Counted from the stretch's first letter, positions 9,054 to 18,249 are shown. The stretch is 60,294 nucleotides of DNA from Candidatus Melainabacteria bacterium (GCA_016212515.1 JACRFZ010000069.1:1-60294); one strand, 5' to 3'. Made by a program: numbers and translations. Notes: a model not told the origin generated them from the letters alone.

Positions 9054-11069
9054 TTGCCTACACAGTCAAATTTCCGATACATCTGCGTGCTGCTCATGAC
9101 AGTCTTAACCCTTTCTGCCTCCATTCCCAAGGGAAGTGCCACTGAGGCAAGCTCCAAACCCAGGCAAATTGCCGAAACGCTATACAAAAATTGGCACTGC
9201 CCTTACAAGAGTGAGATAGACCTAGAATTAACTTTCAAACTTACGAAGGATGGAGAGCCGTTTGACATAAACCTGACGAAGGGATTCGAGAACCCATACG
9301 CCATAAAGGCGAGCTTGTGTGCATTATTAACTGCAATGCCATTCTGTAGCGCATCAGCAGAACCTACTGAAATCACCCTGGCGACTTGCAAAATCAGCGG
9401 TACAAGCAACAACCCTGACTTCAAGATTTCCCTGAGAAACATACCAGCAAGTCCTGACGAAGCCCTGAAAGCGATGCAAGAGGTTCCACCAGGGAAGGCC
9501 TATGTGCAGGCAATGTTCATAGGATTCATGGACAAACGACTGCAAGATTTATGCGACTGCCTGTTCGACTATCCGGACTCAGACGCCATTAAGCAGGAAA
9601 TCACTCGGCTTGGTTCATACATCGGATTGAATTGTAACACCCCTCATGCCTGGGTCTGCATAGGTAGGTCGAGACGCAAGGATATCTGCATGAGGAACTA
9701 CAACTCGTGGGAAAGCGAAAATGCCTGCCGAGCAATGATTGCAGCGCTATTTCAAGCCTGGAGACTGAGTAAAGATAAAGAACTTCTCTCAGAACTTGAG
9801 GAGGCTTGCACAAGGAAACTAGCTGTACAGATAATAGACGCCGATAAGACGAACCCACTCTTTCTGGCAAACGCCGCGCTGCTCACAAATCAGTTCCAGA
9901 TAGCAGCGCTTCAGTACAGAAGAGCAGCCTTGAGGGGAAGTGGAGAGGCCAGGGCACTCCTTGAGCAAATGAATAGTCCACTTAATTTAGCCGACCTGCG
10001 ACCCATCAAACTACCTGCAGGCATAGAAGCCCTACGAGGACAGAACGGCTGGGAGCCCATTCTTCACTGGCTTCCCACTGACATCGAACTACTAGCGGTG
10101 ACGAAACCGAAGCGAGAAACTAGCCTCAGGCAACCGAAGGAAGAAACAGAAGAAGAAGAAGGAAGTGGTGATACTGATGCGCCACTCAATGAAGAGGAAG
10201 AGAGCATTCTAAAGCAGCTTCCGAAAGTCTGGTGTGGGTTCACATTGCATGCAGCAAGATCATTTCGAAGGCCCGCCGGCAATGATGTAGGTTCGAGTGA
10301 CAGCGCCTACATCTACGTTCTAAACAACGAAAGCACCCCGCTGTCTGAATTACATATGAAGGTTTGGAGGCGAAAATGCCTCAGGCGTGAAGCAATAGAA
10401 GGAATTGAAGTACTGGCCATTGGCGGAAAAACCATACCTGACTCCGTCTATGAAGAAAAAGCGACCTATTGTTGCCTTCCACTGCCAGGCATCATCGTAT
10501 CGACTAATGACCTGCATCTGCTCAGGCAAATCATAGTCCGCATGAGGAGGAGTGATGCCAGCCGAGCTTTTCCGGAGACAATACCAGAATGGAAGTTTGT
10601 TGACACCAAATCTGACGTCTGGGCCATTCGTCACTATGACAGAGACTATGCTCCATTCGACTTTCACGGTATGCAAGATGTAGTCAATGGAATTCGGATC
10701 GCCGAGTGGAAAGGGTATCATGAACAAAAAGAGTCCACCAGCGACAGAAACAGTGTAACCAGCAAATACGAGCGCAGAATGATGGACATGGGCACAGTCA
10801 ATGAAGAAATAGGCATGACGTTCCAGGCATCGCACGATAGCCTGACGGTAACCGGACTCTCGAAGAGCCATGTCACCTTGGAGACTTTGGCAAAAGCCTT
10901 AAATTACGTTCTCACCTACAATCAAAGAGACGAACGAAAACCGAATCAGCATGTGACCATCAAGATTAAGCGCTCTGAAAATGCAATAACCGTCGAGGGA
11001 CCAGGTTTAGAAAATCCTATGACGAGAATTTGGCTACTGTCAGCTTTCGGATACCTCGTATCTATCTAA
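9054..11069 (+). CDS. Large exported protein with an N-terminal TonB-C-like module
   Basis: 671 residues from a TTG start with GGGAAGAGA just upstream, giving a signal peptide cleaved near GSATEA. Residues about 35-110 resemble the TonB-C-like modules of the divergent matrixin gene (LELTFKLTKDGEPFDINL followed by a CALLTAMPF turn). A middle helical region (about 150-310) has repeat character, followed by a very acidic insert (EETEEEEGSGD) near 365. The C-terminal 270 residues are of unknown fold. No enzyme motif is seen. Divergent placement and the shared module suggest a functional link with the protease, which is inference. Confidence 0.8.
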   Translation: MPTQSNFRYICVLLMTVLTLSASIPKGSATEASSKPRQIAETLYKNWHCPYKSEIDLELTFKLTKDGEPFDINLTKGFENPYAIKASLCALLTAMPFCSASAEPTEITLATCKISGTSNNPDFKISLRNIPASPDEALKAMQEVPPGKAYVQAMFIGFMDKRLQDLCDCLFDYPDSDAIKQEITRLGSYIGLNCNTPHAWVCIGRSRRKDICMRNYNSWESENACRAMIAALFQAWRLSKDKELLSELEEACTRKLAVQIIDADKTNPLFLANAALLTNQFQIAALQYRRAALRGSGEARALLEQMNSPLNLADLRPIKLPAGIEALRGQNGWEPILHWLPTDIELLAVTKPKRETSLRQPKEETEEEEGSGDTDAPLNEEEESILKQLPKVWCGFTLHAARSFRRPAGNDVGSSDSAYIYVLNNESTPLSELHMKVWRRKCLRREAIEGIEVLAIGGKTIPDSVYEEKATYCCLPLPGIIVSTNDLHLLRQIIVRMRRSDASRAFPETIPEWKFVDTKSDVWAIRHYDRDYAPFDFHGMQDVVNGIRIAEWKGYHEQKESTSDRNSVTSKYERRMMDMGTVNEEIGMTFQASHDSLTVTGLSKSHVTLETLAKALNYVLTYNQRDERKPNQHVTIKIKRSENAITVEGPGLENPMTRIWLLSAFGYLVSI

Positions 11070-11126
11070 ACCGAATCGCCAATCCACAGAACGAATGAAT
11101 AGAGTGCCCCATGCTATCCTGAAATC

Positions 11127-11276
11127 ATGAAAATCGGATGGACATCCTTCAATCAGTATCAACAGATAAAAAGACACGGCACTCCCGGCACGCCGGTCTC
11201 AGTTCCCTGGTCTTTGCTGCTCATTCTTGGTCTGGCTATTCTGGTAACACTGATCTTCACCAGCCTGAATCATTAA
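11127..11276 (+). CDS. Small single-pass membrane protein candidate (49 aa)
   Basis: A short frame from ATG to TAA encodes 49 residues: a polar, basic N-terminus (MKIGWTSFNQYQQIKRHG), then one hydrophobic helix (SLLLILGLAILVTLIF) and a short tail TSLNH. A positive-inside topology would place the N-terminus in the cytoplasm. No clear ribosome site is visible, so it is a candidate only. It lies alone in a 400-base gap. Confidence 0.4.
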   Translation: MKIGWTSFNQYQQIKRHGTPGTPVSVPWSLLLILGLAILVTLIFTSLNH

Positions 11277-11470
11277 CCGCTATCGGTTAACGCGCCTACG
11301 TCTCAAACCGGCAACGCCCCATCCGGGCGGAAGTTGCTCAGAAAACACCAATTTCACGAATTTTTCACAACTCATCCTTATACTCAGACAAACAGCCGAA
11401 TTACCAGCACTTCACCCCGGTATTCTGAATTCGGCAATCCCCCTGATTTACCAGAAAAACACAATTTCTT

Positions 11471-12742
11471 ATGACCAAGAATAACGGCGATGCCTCGTAT
11501 TGCGAGGCTCAACCTCGGACTGAAGCCCGAGAGAATTTCACCCCCATACAGCAACCTGAGTGGGGCAATATATCGCGGCAATGCCTGGCAGACAACTCCG
11601 TGTGGCAGACAGCCCGGGGCGGTCAAGGTGGCGATCCCACCCTTGATAGAGTAGCTCTATCCTCAGGCTTTCTTCAATTTGGCTCAATCAACGACTTAAC
11701 CGGCAAGCAGTGCAAGCCGGGAGAGCCGATCAATATGTGTAAGCCTGGGGAAACAGAGATGTCCACGCCGGAAGCCGGCGCCAGGGCAACCGACAACAGC
11801 CCTCAGAGCAAAGCGGCGGCACTCTTCGATAAAAACACCACCGATGAGCAAAAGCTGGCTACGGTTCGAGAACTAGCCAACTCAGGCGTCAAGACACTGA
11901 ACTACCGCGATGAATCCGGCACCGAACACAAACTGCGGCTGGAGACCCTAAATGGCAGAAGCGGCAATCAAATGGTACACATGTTTGCCAGCGGCGCTGA
12001 TGGCCGGGAACAGATCGCCCTCAGAGGTATCGCCAAAGCCGATGGTTCCTTCGAAAGGCAGAAGGACAGTCGAGGCAACTATGTAGACTTCAAAGGTAAA
12101 GGATTCTCAGATATAGGAACGGAGAAACCAGCATCACTTAATGTGGATGCGTCCGGTCCTACCAAACAAGAGCGCAGGGAAATGTCGCCGCCGGCCAAGC
12201 GAGAGCAGCAACAGACTCTAAGAGACCTGGCAAACGAGGGCACGGATAGAACCAGACCGGTAGCCAAACCTGGCTCAATTGACAGATCTCGTTTCGATGC
12301 CGAGTTGAAAGACCCGAAAGTGATGGCTGCCTTCGCCGGCAGGCTGCATTCCGAAGTGGGCTCTCAAGGACCGGCTGCGCACGTGGCATTTGCCGAAAAG
12401 GTCATGAACCGAGCGACCTCTCGCAACCAGACCCTCATGCAAGCCCTGAGCGGCAGTTACTATCCCACCCACCATCCCGGCCGCTCCAACAATCCCAAAT
12501 ACATTGAAGCCATTACTAAAGCCTGGAAAGAGGGCACCGATACCACCTTAGGAGCCACAGGCAATGCCTCCGGCAAAGTCGGCTTCGGGGTAAAGGGCGG
12601 CTATTATGATGCCAATAAACACTGGGTTTCACCCAATCAAACCGTGCGCATTAACGGCGAAAGATTCGGCTATGAACAGACAGACCTCAACAGGGGCTGG
12701 CTCAAAAAGTATGAACAGCTCAAAATGGGTTCCCGCGTATAG
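11471..12742 (+). CDS. SleB/CwlJ-like cell wall hydrolase with low-complexity N-terminus
   Basis: 423 residues without signal peptide. About 110-215 form a beta-rich module (LNYRDESGTEHKLRLE, FERQKDSRGNYVDFKG) found in the style of this genome's hypotheticals. The C-terminal domain (about 275-400) resembles SleB-type hydrolases: RLHSEVGSQGP with a candidate catalytic Glu295, then HVAFAEKVMNRA, the region where the family has a conserved NR. The likely role is peptidoglycan cleavage. The ATG has no strong ribosome site; Met97, preceded by GGGG, is an alternative start that keeps both domains. Export route is not evident. Confidence 0.65.
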   Translation: MTKNNGDASYCEAQPRTEARENFTPIQQPEWGNISRQCLADNSVWQTARGGQGGDPTLDRVALSSGFLQFGSINDLTGKQCKPGEPINMCKPGETEMSTPEAGARATDNSPQSKAAALFDKNTTDEQKLATVRELANSGVKTLNYRDESGTEHKLRLETLNGRSGNQMVHMFASGADGREQIALRGIAKADGSFERQKDSRGNYVDFKGKGFSDIGTEKPASLNVDASGPTKQERREMSPPAKREQQQTLRDLANEGTDRTRPVAKPGSIDRSRFDAELKDPKVMAAFAGRLHSEVGSQGPAAHVAFAEKVMNRATSRNQTLMQALSGSYYPTHHPGRSNNPKYIEAITKAWKEGTDTTLGATGNASGKVGFGVKGGYYDANKHWVSPNQTVRINGERFGYEQTDLNRGWLKKYEQLKMGSRV

Positions 12743-12941
12743 GAAAAGCCCTTCGAATCACCAAGACCTGTGCGGAAAGCGGCAAGCGGCGAAAGCCTTT
12801 CAAACAGCTCGGCAAGGGTGAGCCTCTAGCCCTGCGTAGACTCCCCATTTCCACGGCACATTAAATATGGCACCCTGCTTTCACCGGCAATAAGCATCCC
12901 CGAGAAGCCGGAGAGCCAACTCAAAGCGTGGAGCAACACCT

Positions 12942-13670
12942 ATGTCCGGCGCCGCCGCCATGAAAGGTCTGGCAACCCTAGGCAAATCAGCACTGGAAAC
13001 AGGGCTGGGTCAAACGGCACTGGCTGAAATTAAGGAAGGCGCTGCCGTCGTAGCAGCCAAAGCCGGCGTCAAACTATCGCAAGAAGCCATGGAAATAGGT
13101 GCCGGTACGGCCTCGAAAGGCACAATCCAAACCATGTCCGATCTCTTCCGGCGCCATCCCGGAGAAGTGGTTACGGCGGTGCCGCGCCGGTACCTCGGCG
13201 GCGGGGGAGACGGCATCAAAGCCCACACTCTATCAATCGACATTTTGCATCCCGATGAGCTTTTCACCCGCGTCGCCACCCAGAGGCAAAACGCCAATTT
13301 GTTTGGAAAGCAATTGGAAAACGGCATCGAGACCCGCCGCCTGCACTACCTTAACGTAAATGAGGCGCGAGAACAGGCCCATGTAACTCTGTCTCTGGGA
13401 AATCGCATTGCCGGAATCGGAGGGGTGCGCTCCAACCGCATGGATCCAACCGAACTTTGGGTCGACCATATTTCGGTGGAAGCGAAACATCAGGGCAAAG
13501 GCTATGCCAGGCACATTATTGAATCAATATATGACTACGCCCAGCGCCGGAACCAGCAAGTAGTGCCAAGCGGTTTCACCACCATGGGTCAAAGACTGAA
13601 GCCCATCTTTATGGAAATGAACGAGCGCTATCCCAGTGCCGCATCGCCTTTGCCCTTCCGCAATTTCTAG
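12942..13670 (+). CDS. GNAT-family N-acetyltransferase-like protein
   Basis: 242 residues, ATG start with GTGGAG about ten bases upstream. The N-terminal 90 residues are Ala/Gly-rich and may be helical or membrane-associated. The C-terminal half holds the GNAT acetyl-CoA site: LWVDHISVEAKHQGKGYARH, where Q-G-K-G-Y-A is motif A (R/Q-x-x-G-x-G/A). The substrate is unknown. It follows the SleB-like gene by 200 bases on the same strand and could be cotranscribed. Confidence 0.7.
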   Translation: MSGAAAMKGLATLGKSALETGLGQTALAEIKEGAAVVAAKAGVKLSQEAMEIGAGTASKGTIQTMSDLFRRHPGEVVTAVPRRYLGGGGDGIKAHTLSIDILHPDELFTRVATQRQNANLFGKQLENGIETRRLHYLNVNEAREQAHVTLSLGNRIAGIGGVRSNRMDPTELWVDHISVEAKHQGKGYARHIIESIYDYAQRRNQQVVPSGFTTMGQRLKPIFMEMNERYPSAASPLPFRNF

Positions 13671-13879
13671 GACAACTGCTCAATTTTAGAGAGACTACGT
13701 CGGCACACCAAGGGACCTGCCAAGAGACTATACAACCGTTTCGGCTATAGGCAAACTCCTCAATATTGCATACAATCTATAGCTTGCAGGCTCGCAGAGA
13801 AGCTCAAACTGCGGGTAGCCACTTACCTGGCGGTATAAATAGGCAGCCGGGGCTGGCTTTGCAAAAGAGGGCATAAATC

Positions 13880-14653
13880 ATGACTGAGATGGACTCTCTG
13901 AAACGCTGGCGGGCGCGAATTGCCGTCGCGCATATGGCCTACGATGCCGGATATTACAACCAGGCGATCAGGCACTTTCGCCTGGCGCTGGAACTGGCTC
14001 AGACAGCCGAACTGGACGAAACCCTAATAGCTAGAAGCCAATCCGGTCTGGCTAAATCACTGGCTGCTCTGGGAAAATTCGAAGAAGCGGAGCGCCTGAT
14101 ACGCTCGGCATTACAAATCGATGAAAGCGTCAGCGAAGCAATTGTAGAGCAGGCCGAAGACTATCACCAACTTGCACTTCTTTGCTGGAGAAGCGGACGA
14201 AACAGCGAATCAATGTCGTTTGCGCAGAAAGCCTTTGATCTGGCCCAGAAATCAGGCACAGCCGCTCCAGACGATCTCAAAGCAAAGCTACTGAAACACT
14301 TCGCCGTACTAGCCGAACAAACGGGAGACTTTGCAGAAACGGAACGCTGCCTCAATCGGGCCGTGGAGTTCATTGAAGGAAGCAACCAACTCGGCAAAAA
14401 CAGCATGATCTACGGCGACGTGCTCCTGGTTAAGGTGCTCTTTCTGGCCGAGCAGGGGCGCTTTGATGAGGCGGCGGAGCTTTATCCTTATGCCATGCAG
14501 ATTGTGGCCCTTACTAGAGGTGTCTCGCACCCGAGGGTGGAAGAAGCCATGAAAATCTTCAGGGAAATGGATTCAAAAGATCCACATCCGAACGACGAAA
14601 AACTCATGAAGATGGCCAGCGAAAGAGATTCCAGCAACCACGGGATTCTTTAG
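13880..14653 (+). CDS. Tetratricopeptide repeat protein
   Basis: 257 residues, ATG with GAGGG eight bases upstream. Five or six TPR-type helical pairs of about 34-42 residues: YDAGYYNQAIRHFRLALELA, GKFEEAERLIRSALQID, GRNSESMSFAQKAFDLAQ, GDFAETERCLNRAVEF, GRFDEAAELYPYAMQI. No signal peptide, so a cytoplasmic scaffold is likely. Convergent with the nucleotidyltransferase gene. The C-terminal 30 residues are charged and probably disordered. Confidence 0.85.
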   Translation: MTEMDSLKRWRARIAVAHMAYDAGYYNQAIRHFRLALELAQTAELDETLIARSQSGLAKSLAALGKFEEAERLIRSALQIDESVSEAIVEQAEDYHQLALLCWRSGRNSESMSFAQKAFDLAQKSGTAAPDDLKAKLLKHFAVLAEQTGDFAETERCLNRAVEFIEGSNQLGKNSMIYGDVLLVKVLFLAEQGRFDEAAELYPYAMQIVALTRGVSHPRVEEAMKIFREMDSKDPHPNDEKLMKMASERDSSNHGIL

Positions 14654-14683
14654 CTCGCACCTTCAGCTCCGCCCCTGGCGCCT

Positions 14684-15628
14684 CTAACGACTAACCATCC
14701 GCCCTCTAGCAGAGACAAGAAACTCGTTTGCCCATTCGTAGTCGGGGCGCTCAGGCAGCTTAGTATGCTCGTAGGCTTGATCAAACTCTTTGTGCAGCTC
14801 AAGCCGCCAGGCATTGATCTCTAACCAGTCTACCTCACCCTTTCGAATCGCCATAAACTTATCGCGGTGCTCTACAACCCGCACCGGTACCTGCCCTTCC
14901 TTCAGAATCGTGATACCGGATATGAGCAAGCGCGTAAGGTGCATCACATGCTTCCACTTTAAATCGCCGGTGGTGCGCAGATCTTGCTCAAGCTTTCTAA
15001 ACTGCGAGAGCACATAACCGTTGTAAGTCTGGTACACAAGCTTCGATAAAAAGCGGGAACGCTCGTCTAGCAGTTCCTGTGCAAGGGGAGTCGCCAATTC
15101 CACCAGCGGCGAGTAAAGACACTCAAGAACATTGGGATTGGCTTTCAGCGCCAGCATCATGCACTTCTGTAATTCCCAGTAGCACTCCTGGGCAGGCACA
15201 TCTTCTATTTGCTCGGGCACGCCGTAAAGCGACCAGTGCAAATCGGCGGGCGGAAGGTAGATGCCGCGCTTATCTATATCGGAACCCTCCACATCCAGTC
15301 CGTAGGCCCGCGAACCTATGACGCAACGGTAAATCACATATTCATAGAGGTCACGATCACCAAGGGCAGACTGAGGGCGATCAAAGTTCAAACTCTGCAC
15401 ATGCTTGCGAATAGCTATTTCTTGACGATGCAAACTGGCTTGTTCGCCGTCTGGGAAAAGCACTAGATAGGCATGCGAGGCATCGGTCGGAGCTTTGATA
15501 ATTTTGCCGACACTGCCGGCCCGCCGCAGCGGCTCACCGTCACGCCGACGCACTTCCACAAGGGTAACCACCTGGGTGCCAGATGGAATTATAAGGTTGG
15601 GATTGACGGGTCCAGATTTGTCGCTCAC
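14684..15628 (-). CDS. RlaP-type nucleotidyltransferase (DNA polymerase beta superfamily)
   Basis: 314 residues from a GTG with AAGG seven bases upstream; the frame extends to an ATG at 15751, but that part has no domain character. An N-terminal module (about 15-75) with beta-barrel character (VTLVEVRRRDGEPLRR, AYLVLFPDGEQASLHRQ) precedes the nucleotidyltransferase domain. The domain shows YRCVIGSRAYGLDVEGSDID, where GS...SDxD carries the metal-binding Asp pair. Family members transfer nucleotides to unknown targets and some sit in RNA-repair operons; no ligase is nearby here. Substrate unknown. Confidence 0.82.
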   Translation of the reverse strand: MSDKSGPVNPNLIIPSGTQVVTLVEVRRRDGEPLRRAGSVGKIIKAPTDASHAYLVLFPDGEQASLHRQEIAIRKHVQSLNFDRPQSALGDRDLYEYVIYRCVIGSRAYGLDVEGSDIDKRGIYLPPADLHWSLYGVPEQIEDVPAQECYWELQKCMMLALKANPNVLECLYSPLVELATPLAQELLDERSRFLSKLVYQTYNGYVLSQFRKLEQDLRTTGDLKWKHVMHLTRLLISGITILKEGQVPVRVVEHRDKFMAIRKGEVDWLEINAWRLELHKEFDQAYEHTKLPERPDYEWANEFLVSARGRMVSR

Positions 15629-16026
15629 AAGTCTGCCTTCGGTTTGATGCGAGATATTGCCATATAGCCGGGGGCTTTGTGGATACAGAAAGACTTTCCA
15701 ACACGCAGCGGGAGGGATATTCACAACTGTAGCCAAGCACGAGAATAGCATAATTGCATGTTGCCCCTACCAAGACTGAGAATCAAGAAGGAACAACTGC
15801 AATTAGGATATCGAGCAAGGCACATTTTTGTGAAAAAGAAACGACTGGGATTTACCCTGAAAGCATGTCAGTAAAAGCAATGGATGCGCCCCAGGGATAC
15901 CCCTGAAATCGGCAACAAACACCCCGCCGAGAGGCACCACAAAGCGCACCCAGAGCCACTCTAGCAACTTTCCCCAAAGGCAAAGCTCCAAAAACCAAGC
16001 GCCGCAATCGTTTCACTTGTCACAGT
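15629..16026. other. Intergenic region
   Basis: About 400 bases with short frames on both strands that show no domain or ribosome site. Promoters for the divergent nucleotidyltransferase and kinase/PLP genes probably lie here. The structured leader described separately follows directly. Confidence 0.35.
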
Positions 16027-16107
16027 ATCTGTCGCGAGAATGGAAGCACTCGCGTCGAACTTCCCGGACAAAACTCCGGTCCCTAGAAAACTAGGCGACT
16101 GACAGAT
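16027..16107 (+). promoter_or_regulatory. Multi-hairpin structured RNA leader (riboswitch-like candidate)
   Basis: An outer stem ATCTGTC (16027-16033) pairs perfectly with GACAGAT (16101-16107). Inside, hairpin GCGAG/CTCGC (16034-16053) is followed by a nested stem GTCG/CGAC (16054-16057 with 16096-16099). That stem encloses two more hairpins, CCGGA/TCCGG (16064-16079) and CCTAG-AAAA-CTAGG (16082-16095). A further hairpin ACTGAT/ATCAGT lies at 16134-16153. The block ends about 100 bases before the GHMP kinase start, where a cis-regulatory RNA would sit. I cannot match it to a known riboswitch class. Confidence 0.5.
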
Positions 16108-16209
16108 TTGGGCCGACACATTCCGGCAGCCAAACTGATACCAATAAATCAGTAAGGGCTCGACGCCGGCCTGAACAAGGCTGCCTTCCTCAATTAAAGG
16201 AGGAAACTT

Positions 16210-17154
16210 ATGGCACTAGACATTTTCCCTGGAGACTTCGATAGTAAAGAGGTCACTCCAGGCTCTCAAGGATTCAAAGGAATCTCCTTTTCTCATCACG
16301 GAGAACTCATGCAGGGGCTGTTTCGAAGAGCAGATAGAACACCTGTAAGAGCTCTCATCACGCTTCCGTCGCCTCAGCACAAAACTGAGGCGACCTTCTA
16401 TCCGGACCGCAGCGCTGTCATCCGTGCTCCGCAAGGTCGGACCAAGGCGGCCCGGGCCGCGGAAATAACCCTGCGCACTCTGCGCCGGGCCGACACCGGC
16501 GGAAGGCTTGAAATCGAAAGCAATATTGAGATTGGTGCGGGCCTAGGCTCCTCGGCAAGTGATGTTACAGCAACAATACTGGCCGTGGCCAAAAGCGCCA
16601 ATATCAAACTCAAGAACAGCGAAATCGCCAAAATAGCTCTAGCAGCGGAAAGTGCCTACGACCCTGTGGTCTACGGTAATCGTCCGCTACTCTGGGCGCA
16701 AAGAGAGGCAGAAATCGTGGAAGACTTCGGAGACCAACTGCCGGCTCTAGCGGTGCTTGGTTTCAGCCTGGGCAGCGGAGTCGATACCCTCGCCTTCAAG
16801 ATGCCCGACTACACGCCTCATGAGCAGGAGGTCTTTGAACTTTTGCGCAGCACCTTTCGCCGCGCTATCAAGACCGGCAACCTGGACCTCATAGGGCGGG
16901 TTGCCACCAGAAGCGCCGAGATAAATCAGAGGTACCTCGAGAAACCTCACTTTGAGGAACTCAAGGACATCGTTTCGACTTGCGGCGCCCTTGGTCTGCA
17001 AGTTTCTCATACAGGATCAATCGTAGGAATGCTCTTCGATCCTTACGAAAGATTCTTCCTTCCGAAGATCCAGGAAGCCAAACGACTGCTTCTAACAGTC
17101 AACGTAAGTTCCACCTGGCTCTTCCAAACCGACATGACAAACGAGGTCAAATAA
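16210..17154 (+). CDS. GHMP-family kinase, PduX-like (amino-acid hydroxyl kinase)
   Basis: 314 residues, ATG after a near-perfect AAAGGAGGAAACTT site. GHMP features: GELMQG near residue 36, the ATP loop IGAGLGSSASDVTAT (about 108-122) and the C-terminal HTGSIVGMLFDP loop. The middle region (YDPVVYGNRPLLWAQ, then SGVDTLAF) resembles PduX, the L-threonine kinase of cobalamin side-chain synthesis. No cobalamin gene is nearby. Instead the gene overlaps a PLP-dependent beta-replacement enzyme by one base (TAATG), so the kinase may phosphorylate Ser or Thr to activate it for the next enzyme. The substrate is inferred. Confidence 0.82.
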   Translation: MALDIFPGDFDSKEVTPGSQGFKGISFSHHGELMQGLFRRADRTPVRALITLPSPQHKTEATFYPDRSAVIRAPQGRTKAARAAEITLRTLRRADTGGRLEIESNIEIGAGLGSSASDVTATILAVAKSANIKLKNSEIAKIALAAESAYDPVVYGNRPLLWAQREAEIVEDFGDQLPALAVLGFSLGSGVDTLAFKMPDYTPHEQEVFELLRSTFRRAIKTGNLDLIGRVATRSAEINQRYLEKPHFEELKDIVSTCGALGLQVSHTGSIVGMLFDPYERFFLPKIQEAKRLLLTVNVSSTWLFQTDMTNEVK

Positions 17155-18224
17155 TGAAAACTTCACCCATGCCCCCATCCTTTATCGTTGATGCCAGTGA
17201 AGCCCCCCGTTTTATCCAAATCACACCCAATCTATGTGTCGCCAGCTTCCAATTCATGAAGAACCTGACTGCCAATTACATGGTAGAAGCTGGTATCAAA
17301 AAAGGACAAGTCACGCCAGGGAAAACCATGATCATTGAAACCACGTCCGGCACCTTCGGATTTGCCCTGGCTCTAACCTGCCTGAAATGGAATCTGCCGC
17401 TCACTCTAGTTGTTCAACCGGATCTAGAAGATGGTCTCAAGAAAAGGTTGAAGTTATTGGGAGCGAAACTAGAAGTGGCGCTGCCCGCCAATCCGCAAGA
17501 AGATCTGCAGATAAGCAGAATGCGAAGATTGAAGGAATTGCAAAGTCAGTTTCCCGACCACTACTGGCCCTCCCAGTATGGAAATGAGGATGCGCAACAT
17601 GCCTATACAAGGTTAGGCACCTATATCATGGACCAGGTAGGTGAAATTGATACCCTTGTCGGAGCCGTCGGCACCGGAGGTTCCATGTGCGGCACCAGCA
17701 AAGCCTTGCGACTGGTTCTGCCCAGGCTGAAATGCGTGGGAGTAGATGCCACTTACAGCATCGGCTTTGGACAGGAAGCCGGACCATCCCTCCTGGGTGG
17801 ACTGGGTACTGCCATCCCCATGCCCAACCTGGACCACACCCAGTTCAATGAGGTGCACTGGATTCCTGATGCAGTGGGCTTCAGAGGCTGCCGAGAGCTT
17901 GCCACTACTCACGGTATCTTCGCCGGTGGTAGCAGCGGCTGCGCCTATGTGGTGGCTAAATGGGAAGGCGAGAGAAACCCGCACCGAAAGACCCTAGTAA
18001 TACTGCCGGATGAGGACCGGCGCTACGAACACACAATCTACAATGACGACTGGCTCAAGGCCAATCAGGTGTGGCTCGACACCCTTCCAGCCCAACCTGA
18101 AATAGTCTCCCATCCCTCCCGTTCCCACTATGACCGCTGGTCAATGTACAAGTGGGATCGCCGCACATACTTCGACGTTACCGGCAAAGCCTGGGTCCTA
18201 AATGACCAGGAGCAGACCGGCTAA
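17154..18224 (+). CDS. PLP-dependent cysteine synthase-family enzyme
   Basis: 356 residues. The ATG overlaps the stop of the kinase gene and GAGG lies in its last codons, so translation is coupled. Fold-type II PLP features: candidate Schiff-base Lys in FQFMKNLTANYM near residue 37, a TTSGTFGFALAL loop (the TSGNTG phosphate/substrate loop), VGTGGSMCGTSKAL (PLP phosphate-binding Gly loop) and GGSSGCA. The family performs beta-replacement on O-activated Ser or related amino acids. With a phosphate-making kinase alongside, an O-phosphoserine or O-phosphothreonine substrate is likely; the nucleophile cannot be read from sequence. Confidence 0.85.
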   Translation: MKTSPMPPSFIVDASEAPRFIQITPNLCVASFQFMKNLTANYMVEAGIKKGQVTPGKTMIIETTSGTFGFALALTCLKWNLPLTLVVQPDLEDGLKKRLKLLGAKLEVALPANPQEDLQISRMRRLKELQSQFPDHYWPSQYGNEDAQHAYTRLGTYIMDQVGEIDTLVGAVGTGGSMCGTSKALRLVLPRLKCVGVDATYSIGFGQEAGPSLLGGLGTAIPMPNLDHTQFNEVHWIPDAVGFRGCRELATTHGIFAGGSSGCAYVVAKWEGERNPHRKTLVILPDEDRRYEHTIYNDDWLKANQVWLDTLPAQPEIVSHPSRSHYDRWSMYKWDRRTYFDVTGKAWVLNDQEQTG

Positions 18225-18249
18225 CTCAGTTTCTCCAAAGTTTTATCTG

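Noticed and set aside
15803..15991. 62-residue minus-strand frame in the gap before the kinase
   Set aside because: It has no ribosome site, lies in a likely promoter region and shows no domain character beyond Trp/Leu-rich chance content.
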